A DNA stretch of 38,889 bases, from the NCBI GenBank assembly GCA_035267185.1, contig DATFLY010000058.1, positions 1-38,889 on the forward strand, in the 5' to 3' direction. Source of the DNA: JAUIBE01 sp035267185 (GTDB lineage: Bacteria; Pseudomonadota; Gammaproteobacteria; Xanthomonadales; SZUA-36). The notes under the pieces are model-generated. The model saw only the letters and a program-made list of their open reading frames with translations, was not told the DNA's origin and did no database searches. Below are positions 9,295-14,681 of this stretch, one piece after another (position 1 is the stretch's first letter; each line of letters opens with the position of its first letter). The position numbers were made by a program, and so were the translations under genes.

Positions 9295-9612
9295 ATTGCC
9301 AACCTGTTGCTGTTTATATGGTTTACCGGCCCTCTTGCGAGACTGGTCGAACGGCTTGTGCCCGCCCGGCCGGCGGAGAAAGGTGTCCAGGCCAGGTACC
9401 TTGATAACTTTTACCTTGATCAATCGGCCCTTGCTTTGGATCAGGTGCGCCGGGAACTGGTGTGCCTGGGTTCACTCGTCAAGTCAATGATCGACAGGTC
9501 GCTCCAGGCCGTGTTGTCGGGCTCGCAACAGGATGCTTCATCACTTTCTCGTTCTGACGATGACGTCGATAAATTATACGAGGAAATCATTCGTTACCTC
9601 AGCCGGCTTTCG
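9295..9612 (+). pseudogene. Internal fragment of a Na/Pi cotransporter gene (partial duplicate of 5677-5994)
   Basis: These 318 bp align without gaps to 5677-5994 of the intact cotransporter gene, in the same orientation. I counted about 11 mismatches (about 96.5% identity). The homology starts abruptly at ATTGCC and stops abruptly after GGCTTTCG. It covers the last transmembrane segment and the first PhoU-like helices and has neither the start nor the end of the gene. The reading frame is still open: a frame beginning at 9073 runs through it to a stop at 9639, but its upstream and downstream parts are unrelated to the transporter. Eight of the 11 differences are synonymous; the changes I see are Val to Leu, Pro to Ser and Phe to Leu. 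It cannot make a transporter. The synonymous bias suggests descent from a gene that was functional while it diverged. Confidence 0.85.
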
Positions 9613-9647
9613 AAAGACGAGCTCATCAAATCAACCTGATCTTCCGG

Positions 9648-10184
9648 CTACCAAAGCACCTTGCGCATGGTGGCGCTGGTTGTGGAGATATGCCGGGCCA
9701 TCTCAGCTTCGTCACAATGGATGGTTCCGGCCAGCCAGGCCCGAAGCAACGCGAGAGGTACTGCTGCCAGGTCTATGGCGGTCATTCGTCGTGACCTCAG
9801 GTCATTGCCCGGCCCGATTGCCAGGCGTGATTCCAGAATCGAGACCAGGAGTTTCTGCACCCTTTCCCCTTGCTCGCCATTCAGGGTTTGACGCGCCCGA
9901 GCTCGGTTTTCCTGGAAATGTGCCAACAGGTGGGCGAGTTCATCTTCATTCCGAACACCAAGCAGAGCCTCCGCCAACAGGGTCATTGGCGCTGACAAAG
10001 CCTGTTCATGAATGTCGCTGGCGCTTGAATAATGGTCGTAAAATGTCGAACGACCCAGCCCGGCCTCGCGCACCACATCTGCCACGGTGATCCTTCCCTC
10101 CTTGCCGTTGAGCACCAGAGAATTGAAGCTGTCCAGTAATTGGCGGCGGGTGTTATTTGCGGTGTTTCGACGGTTCCCGGACAT
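9648..10184 (-). CDS. TetR/AcrR family transcriptional regulator
   Basis: This is a 178-residue protein with an N-terminal TetR-type DNA-binding domain. After a basic start it shows helix 1 (RRQLLDSFNSLVL), then the helix-turn-helix ITVADVVREAGLGRSTFYDHY at residues ~32-52, where GRSTFYDHY is the family hallmark. The C-terminal ~110 residues are helical and would hold the ligand pocket and dimer interface; no ligand can be deduced. The gene is divergent from a small membrane-protein gene at 10291, with 106 bp between the starts, so that gene is the most likely target. Downstream, its end is 35 bp from the transporter-gene fragment. The ATG at 10184 has only a weak ribosome-binding site. Confidence 0.85.
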   Translation of the reverse strand: MSGNRRNTANNTRRQLLDSFNSLVLNGKEGRITVADVVREAGLGRSTFYDHYSSASDIHEQALSAPMTLLAEALLGVRNEDELAHLLAHFQENRARARQTLNGEQGERVQKLLVSILESRLAIGPGNDLRSRRMTAIDLAAVPLALLRAWLAGTIHCDEAEMARHISTTSATMRKVLW

Positions 10185-10290
10185 TTTTACCCATGTGTCG
10201 GTGAATATCTGAATCCGAATCTACAATTACCCGGGTGGCTCCGCAAGAAAGAACTGCGGGCCAAAACCCGAACAATTCAAAGGTCTGATT

Positions 10291-10902
10291 ATGATTCAGT
10301 TAGCTTCAAATGCCTCTGATCGAACAGTAGGGATTATTTTGCTTGTTACGGCCCTGCTGACCGTCTTCAGCATGGCGCATCACCCCACCCACGCAGACGC
10401 CGCTTCAATGGTGTACCTGGTTCACGGAGCCATGCTGATTTTGCTAAGCAGTATGTTTTTCGGTCTTGTCTATTACAGCCTGCGTCGCGGCCCTGGCAAC
10501 ATCATGGTTTTGGCTGCACTGGTGGCCTACCTCCTCAACTACTTCGCTCAAGTCATTGCAGGCACCGTTAACGGCTTTATTGTGCCGCAACTGGCAGAGC
10601 GCGGTAATGCCATTCCGCATGAGTTCTTTGTTGCTGCCTGGGTGACCAATCAGGCCTTTGCACAACTGGGCACCGTGGCCACCGCAGTTGCATTTGCACT
10701 TTGGGGGTTAGACATCTTGCGAAATTGCCAGGGGATGCCACGACTGGTCGGCGCTTTCGGCATTGTCACCGGGATCGTGCCCCTGGCCATTTTGTTGAAC
10801 GATTCGACCATGGACGTGCCAACGGCTCTGACCATTTACGGTTTACATGCCGGGTTCGTGGCTCTGCTGGGGATCCGGCTGATTCAGCGTGAGGTGCCGT
10901 AA
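10291..10902 (+). CDS. Six-helix integral membrane protein, unknown function
   Basis: This is a 203-residue hydrophobic protein with about six predicted transmembrane segments. The clearest are near residues 12-28 (VGIILLVTALLTVFSMA), 42-62, 73-95, 115-140, 150-170 and 180-198. Between helices 1 and 2 there is a histidine-bearing loop, AHHPTHADA. I do not recognise a specific family. AAGG is present about 9 nt before the ATG. It is divergent from the TetR regulator at 9648-10184 and converges on the deformylase gene 18 bp away. The pairing with a TetR gene suggests ligand-induced expression, but this is inference from layout only. Confidence 0.75.
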   Translation: MIQLASNASDRTVGIILLVTALLTVFSMAHHPTHADAASMVYLVHGAMLILLSSMFFGLVYYSLRRGPGNIMVLAALVAYLLNYFAQVIAGTVNGFIVPQLAERGNAIPHEFFVAAWVTNQAFAQLGTVATAVAFALWGLDILRNCQGMPRLVGAFGIVTGIVPLAILLNDSTMDVPTALTIYGLHAGFVALLGIRLIQREVP

Positions 10903-10920
10903 CATCCGCAGCACCGGCCT

Positions 10921-11415
10921 TTAGCCTGCCCTCGCCATCGCCGCTCGCTTGACTTTCCAGCGACGAAACCAGGAAAGGTGATCGACAAACAGAATGCCTT
11001 CGAGGTGATCCATTTCGTGCTGCAGACACACCGCGTGCATGTTTTCGAGGTCTTCCTCGAAGACTTGCCCATCTGTATCTGACGCCCTGACACGAAGCCG
11101 GGTTGACCGAATGACATTACCCACGACGTCAGGGACTGACAGGCAGCTCTCTTCTACCAGGGCGGGAATGTCTTCCTGAAGGATTTCCGGGTTAACGAAT
11201 ATCTTTGGGCAGGAATGATCGTCACTCAGATCCATCACCAACACCCTTCGAAAATCGCCAGCCTGGGGTGCTGACAGACCGATTCCACTGGTGGCATACA
11301 TGGTTTCAAGCAGGTCTTGCGCCAGTTGCCTGACGCCATGATCAAAAGTTTTCACCGCCACGGAACATTGTCTCAGGCGAGGATCGGGATATTCGATGAT
11401 GTCCAGGATGGCCAT
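10921..11415 (-). CDS. def: Peptide deformylase, variant active site
   Basis: This is a 164-residue metal hydrolase that removes the formyl group from the N-terminal fMet of nascent proteins. All three family motifs are visible: motif 1 GIGLSAPQ (residues 44-51, usual GxGLAAPQ), motif 2 ESCLSVP (89-95, usual EGCLS) and motif 3 HEMDH (133-137). The metal ligands Cys91, His133 and His137, the catalytic Glu134 and Gln51 are all kept. Two positions differ from E. coli Def: the Gly of EGCLS is Ser90, and the position of E. coli Arg97 is Val98. I start at the ATG at 11415 because MAILDIIEYPDPRLR matches the family N-terminus; a GTG at 11457 would overlap pucC. It lies 25 bp after pucC on the same strand, so it is probably the last gene of the antenna operon and may be a paralogue of a housekeeping def elsewhere. 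Confidence 0.88.
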   Translation of the reverse strand: MAILDIIEYPDPRLRQCSVAVKTFDHGVRQLAQDLLETMYATSGIGLSAPQAGDFRRVLVMDLSDDHSCPKIFVNPEILQEDIPALVEESCLSVPDVVGNVIRSTRLRVRASDTDGQVFEEDLENMHAVCLQHEMDHLEGILFVDHLSWFRRWKVKRAAMARAG

Positions 11416-11440
11416 GTGATGAACTAAACCCCCAAAACCA

Positions 11441-12934
11441 TCAGATTGCCTTTTCACCGTCAGCCTGCGACAAAACCCTTGCGGGTTCTGTCACGAAATT
11501 CTGCCTGGCAGTTGCGCCATTGCTGTTCAGGTTGTCCAATGCCTGCCTGATCAGCGGCAGTGAAGCCACAATCGTTACCACCAGCAAGATCATTTCAAGT
11601 GCATATACAGCGAGATACCCGCTGGCCACGACCGGAAAGCCAAAGAATCCCTCGCTGTTATTCATCGCCAACTGAACCAGGTCACGCATGGCCCCGCTCA
11701 ATGCAATACCGACACCGGCAGCGGTGGCTTGCACCGCACCCCACGATCCCAGCGCCAATCCAACCTGGTCACGTGGCGCCCTGTTCATCGCTGCGGTCAG
11801 GGTGCCATGACCAAAAAGGGCCGCACCGAATCCTATTCCGAAATTACCAATCACAAACAGAACAACCATGTCAGCAGGGATGGCCGCAATCACCAGGACG
11901 AAAGAAGGCAAACCGATTAATGCGCCGGTTTGCGCCAGCCGATATGCAAGCCCGGCGCGACCCTCACCCAACGCGTATGACGCATAAGAAAAGCCAAGCA
12001 GCCCCCCAAGAGCCAGCAACGCGGTCAGCTTGGTGGTGGCACTGACCGGCATACCCAGGACCTCGCCACCAAAAGGCTCGAGGAGGATATCGGCCATGCC
12101 GAACGCCATGGTTCCGAGTCCGACGATGACCAGCCGTCGAATGGCATGAGTTCCTTCACAAAAATTGGCCCAGGACTCTCTGAAAGTTGGATCTTTGGTC
12201 ATCACTTTCGCGCCGCGAGGCGGATTTCGCGTTTCCTGCTTCCACATGGCAATCACATTCAGGAGCACCGTGATCACGGCAGCCGCCTGGATGACCTGTA
12301 CCAGTCTTCCGGGTGTGAAGTTCTCCAGCGCCACCCCGAATGCCAGGGCACTGGCCATCATTCCCAACAAGAGCATCACGTACATCAGGCCAACCACCTG
12401 CGGCTGCCTGTCAGGCGGGCTCAGATCAGTGGCAAGCGCCAGTCCGGCCGTCTGAACGGTATGCACGCCAGCACCGACCAACAGAAAAGCCAGACCCGCC
12501 GACAACTGCCCGACAAAGGCCGGAACACTGGCAGATTCACCCTTTCCGGCCAGCACCAGCAATGCAAAGGGCATGAAAGCAAATCCGCCAAATTGCAACA
12601 GGGTGCCTTTCCAGATAAATGGAACGCGGCGCCATCCCAATTCACATCGATGGGTATCTGACTTGTGCCCGATCATGGCCCTGAACGGGGCGGCCAGCAC
12701 CGGCAAAGCCAGCATAATTCCAACCAGGGATGCCGGGACATCTAGTTCGACAATCATGACCCGATTGAGTGTTCCAACCAGCAAGACCAGGGCCATGCCG
12801 ACAGAAACCTGGAACAAGGAAAGCCGCAGCAGGCGGCCAAGTGGAAGATCAGGGGTTGCTACGTTTGAAAAAGGAAGGAATTTTGGACCGAGCGAAGCCC
12901 ACATGTTGATCATTTTTCGCTCAATCCGGTTCAT
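11441..12934 (-). CDS. pucC: PucC/LhaA-family light-harvesting complex assembly protein (MFS fold)
   Basis: This is a 497-residue, 12-helix member of the PucC family (a major-facilitator offshoot found with antenna genes in phototrophs). In purple bacteria PucC and LhaA are needed for LH2 and LH1 assembly, probably in chlorophyll or apoprotein handling at the inner membrane. Hallmarks are LPLGRLLRLSLFQVSVGMAL near residue 30, LNRVMIVELDVPASLVG, the RAMIGHKSDTHRCELGWRRVP loop (read as RAMIGHKSDTH and CELGWRRVP), PFIWKGTLLQFGG and ALGSWGAVQATAAG. Its location downstream of pucBA supports the name pucC, although LhaA-like members are hard to separate by eye. Start choice is uncertain: the ATG at 12934 has a distant AGGG, and another ATG lies seven codons in. 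A hairpin (12992-13016) precedes it. The deformylase gene follows after 25 bp. Confidence 0.9.
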   Translation of the reverse strand: MNRIERKMINMWASLGPKFLPFSNVATPDLPLGRLLRLSLFQVSVGMALVLLVGTLNRVMIVELDVPASLVGIMLALPVLAAPFRAMIGHKSDTHRCELGWRRVPFIWKGTLLQFGGFAFMPFALLVLAGKGESASVPAFVGQLSAGLAFLLVGAGVHTVQTAGLALATDLSPPDRQPQVVGLMYVMLLLGMMASALAFGVALENFTPGRLVQVIQAAAVITVLLNVIAMWKQETRNPPRGAKVMTKDPTFRESWANFCEGTHAIRRLVIVGLGTMAFGMADILLEPFGGEVLGMPVSATTKLTALLALGGLLGFSYASYALGEGRAGLAYRLAQTGALIGLPSFVLVIAAIPADMVVLFVIGNFGIGFGAALFGHGTLTAAMNRAPRDQVGLALGSWGAVQATAAGVGIALSGAMRDLVQLAMNNSEGFFGFPVVASGYLAVYALEMILLVVTIVASLPLIRQALDNLNSNGATARQNFVTEPARVLSQADGEKAI

Positions 12935-12991
12935 TGACTTTTTTTACCCTGTCGGTGCTCTCACAGTCCTGCCTCCGGTCCGGAACGAAAC

Positions 12992-13016
12992 GCGCCCGGC
13001 ACAAAGGTCCGGGCGC
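12992..13016 (-). terminator. GC-rich hairpin between the antenna-operon ORF and pucC
   Basis: GCGCCCGG (12992-12999) and CCGGGCGC (13009-13016) form a perfect 8-bp stem with a 9-nt loop. Read on the minus strand it is followed by GTTTCGTTCC rather than a clean T run. It is therefore a weak terminator or an RNA-processing hairpin that would reduce or delimit read-through into pucC. Confidence 0.5.
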
Positions 13017-13090
13017 ATAGAAAGCGAAAGACGGATCCCAGGCATGTCAGCGCGAAAACCGGGGTCGTTCAGGCCGACACTTACAATTAT

Positions 13091-13699
13091 TTATTGTTTC
13101 TTTGTCAGCAATGGAAAACCAAAACTCCTGGTCCAGTTTTGCTTTTGTTTTTTCAGCAGGGGAAGCCCCATGCTGCTGTTTCCCATGCCTTTAGTTGAAA
13201 CCGTTTTCATTCCAACCATCGATGACAATGGTGCAGGATTATTACTCAGCCCTGAGCCAAACATTGAAAAGTTATGACGGGCCAGGGGTGAGAACATCTT
13301 CGACCAGATGCTAAGCCCTCTGTTTGAAAGCACAGGGATTCCCAGAAGGTCAGACAGTGGCGATGGGTTGCGTGGCGTGACTGCGTCAGGACCACCCGGA
13401 TCAACAGGATGGGCGCTGTCGAGTGCCCGACCAGTTTCAAATCCTTCGCCAAACGGTGCATTGACGATCACCACCGAATGTCCGTTTTGCAGGCCTCGCG
13501 CAAAGGCAATGGCAAAGCTGCCCAGCAATTCACCCTGATCACTGACGGCATCAGCAACGCGCTCAGGCGTGATGTGATGGCCCAGTGATTCCTGTGTAAG
13601 CAGTGTCATTGCACTGTTGTCATATCCGAGCTCCTGTAAAGCATGGATCGCCTCACCCGCCTGGTGCTCGCTTGAATACATCCGTCCGATGCAACTCAT
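13091..13699 (-). CDS. Unrecognised antenna-operon protein with repeated NPxPLS / G-P-L-L motifs
   Basis: This is a 202-residue protein without a signal peptide. Residues 1-80 resemble stress-protein-17M-like small alpha/beta domains: a short strand (CIGRMYSS), an A-rich helix (HQAGEAIHALQELGY), a strand (SAMTLLTQE) and a later strand GHSVVIVNAPFG. From residue 100 the sequence is low in charge and contains two related 15-residue stretches, NPSPLSDLLGIPVLS (111-125) and NPAPLSSMVGMKTVS (154-168). Two shorter echoes follow, GLPLLKK (178-184) and GFPLLTKK (194-201), with a strongly basic end. GAGG sits 6 nt before the ATG. It lies between pucA and pucC on the same strand, so a role in LH2 assembly, membrane attachment or regulation is plausible but unproven. 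I do not recognise a named family. Confidence 0.75.
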   Translation of the reverse strand: MSCIGRMYSSEHQAGEAIHALQELGYDNSAMTLLTQESLGHHITPERVADAVSDQGELLGSFAIAFARGLQNGHSVVIVNAPFGEGFETGRALDSAHPVDPGGPDAVTPRNPSPLSDLLGIPVLSNRGLSIWSKMFSPLARHNFSMFGSGLSNNPAPLSSMVGMKTVSTKGMGNSSMGLPLLKKQKQNWTRSFGFPLLTKKQ

Positions 13700-13891
13700 G
13701 ATGGCCTCTCAAATTTGGTTTAACCGTTGCATGGTCCATGAAATTTCGGGAACCAACACAATAAAATCATACTGCCTCACAGCAGGATAATGCGAATTCC
13801 AGTAAACATCGCCAGACTCAAAGCGCAGACCATAGGACACACTCTGGCAATGTATGCCAGGCTAAATGTTTTGTACTGCTCTTCAGGGCTT

Positions 13892-13947
13892 AGGGGGTTA
13901 GAAACCTAACACCCCTTATCTGCCCATTTGTGGGCTAATTTGCCCAC
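13892..13947 (-). terminator. Two stem-loops just downstream of pucA
   Basis: Read on the minus strand, the first hairpin starts 19 bp after the pucA stop: GTGGGC pairs with GCCCAC (13930-13947, 6-nt loop). The second (13892-13916) pairs AGGGG/CCCCT and GTTAG/CTAAC around a 4-nt loop, with one bulged base. Neither has a T run. Stem-loops in this position in other purple bacteria stabilise the short antenna mRNA and lower read-through. The same role is inferred here and would explain more LH2 polypeptide than assembly protein. Confidence 0.55.
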
Positions 13948-13966
13948 TCAATGTGTACCTCCGTAC

Positions 13967-14110
13967 CTAGCCACCCCAATACGCGGAAAACCACGAGGTG
14001 TTGCTGAGTACTGCGAAGTGCACGATCAAAGCGATGGCGGCTACGCTACCAAGAAACAGTGGCAAGCCGACGGTGGGTTTAACTACACACCAGATTCTAC
14101 CTTGATTCAT
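13967..14110 (-). CDS. pucA: LH2 (B800-850 type) light-harvesting alpha polypeptide
   Basis: This 47-residue single-helix antenna apoprotein aligns without gaps to the LH2 alpha chain of Rhodoblastus (Rhodopseudomonas) acidophilus as I remember it. The amphipathic start MNQGRIW is followed by PTVGLPLFLGSVA, then helix residues with His31 in IVHFAVL, the ligand of the B850 bacteriochlorophyll, and a WFSAYW end. Tyr44 and Trp45, the residues that hydrogen-bond B850 acetyl groups, are both kept, so absorption near 850 nm rather than 820 nm is predicted. The N-terminal MNQG is the segment whose modified Met1 binds the B800 pigment. An excellent AAAGGAGG (14117-14124) lies 6 nt before the ATG and overlaps the pucB stop codon, giving tight coupling; the gap between the genes is 12 nt. 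The gene is short enough to be missed by length-filtered gene finding. Confidence 0.95.
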   Translation of the reverse strand: MNQGRIWCVVKPTVGLPLFLGSVAAIALIVHFAVLSNTSWFSAYWGG

Positions 14111-14122
14111 TGATATCCTCCT

Positions 14123-14284
14123 TTAACCCAACCAGGGGGTGTAAATGTAGGCAAGGATATGCGCGAAAAGCGCTATCACGAAGAACACACGTGTGCCGTC
14201 AATGACGTGCTTGTGCAACTCTTCAGATTCCTTGATGGTCAGGCCGGTAGGCCATACCCGATCCGGATCGTCCAGGTTAGACAT
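14123..14284 (-). CDS. pucB: LH2 light-harvesting beta polypeptide
   Basis: This is a 53-residue antenna apoprotein with the purple-bacterial LH2 beta signature. After a polar N-terminus it has SEELHKHVIDGTRVFF, then a transmembrane helix with ALFAHILAYIYTPWLG. His42 (in AHIL) is the B850 bacteriochlorophyll ligand. His24 (in ELHK) and Arg32 (in GTR) correspond to the conserved residues near the B800 pigment. The TPWL ending is characteristic of LH2 beta; LH1 beta usually ends RPW. GGAGG (14290-14294) is 5 nt from the ATG. It is the first gene of the minus-strand operon pucB-pucA-orf-pucC-def. The regulatory region upstream contains PpsR/CrtJ-like palindromes, so repression by oxygen or light is expected if such a regulator is encoded elsewhere. 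Confidence 0.95.
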   Translation of the reverse strand: MSNLDDPDRVWPTGLTIKESEELHKHVIDGTRVFFVIALFAHILAYIYTPWLG

Positions 14285-14425
14285 AAAAACCTCCGAAAAA
14301 CTACTTCATTTTATAAAACGCAGCACTGTCTGTGCCCGCGTAACGGGTTCATCCTGACTGCTTCCCAGGTCTCACACATACAGTAGTCCGGCAAGATACC
14401 AGACACTTCTGTTGACCCACTTGCG

Positions 14426-14454
14426 ACCTTATCAAGGTCTCGAATAACTGTCAA
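14426..14454 (-). promoter_or_regulatory. Candidate sigma70-type promoter of pucBA
   Basis: On the minus strand, TTGACA (14449-14454) is followed after exactly 17 nt by TAAGGT (14426-14431), a perfect -35 box with a weak -10 box. The start of transcription would lie near 14420, about 135 nt before pucB. The -35 box coincides with the left end of the imperfect PpsR-like site, as expected for a repressor-blocked promoter. It was chosen by eye. Confidence 0.4.
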
Positions 14455-14492
14455 TCAAACTAGTCATATTAAAGTGTCAATTTTGATTGACA
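14449..14492. promoter_or_regulatory. Paired PpsR/CrtJ-type operator (TGT-N12-ACA) in the pucB-cysJ intergenic region
   Basis: The 397-bp region 14285-14681 between pucB and cysJ holds no gene. Within it, 14475-14492 is a perfect TGT-N12-ACA site inside a larger palindrome (AGTGTCAA and TTGACACT around a 6-bp centre, 14473-14494). A second copy with a degenerate right half (TGT-N12-TCA) spans 14449-14466. The two are separated by exactly 8 bp. PpsR/CrtJ repressors of purple bacteria bind paired sites of this sequence and spacing cooperatively. The palindrome also places a TTGACA pointing toward cysJ (14487-14492), with a poor -10 candidate 17 bp on. No ppsR gene is in the window, so the regulator is inferred. 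Confidence 0.7.
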
Positions 14493-14681
14493 CTGTGGGT
14501 GCCGGGATTTACACGCGATTGCCAACCTGTTAGTTCACTAATTATGAAACCGAACTTTTTGTTTCAACCTGGCCAATCACTTTTGTTATTCCAGAAAGCT
14601 ATAACGCCATAGAAAACGCTTCGTTCCGCTGGCAGCCAGCCATCCCTATGCTCATGTTCCGACTCAAGATGAGGATAAAAC

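Noticed and set aside
9073..9639. Frame of 188 codons covering the transporter fragment, as an intact gene.
   Set aside because: Its first ~70 codons overlap the DUF1254 promoter and start and do not resemble any protein; only the middle is transporter-like. It is better described as a gene fragment.
12573..13277. Plus-strand frame of 234 codons opposite pucC and the antenna-operon ORF.
   Set aside because: It is antisense to the start of PucC, lacks any recognisable domain, and has the composition of a reverse-strand reading.
13928..14113. Plus-strand frame of 61 codons opposite pucA.
   Set aside because: The minus strand encodes a clear LH2 alpha polypeptide with a strong ribosome-binding site; the plus frame is its shadow.
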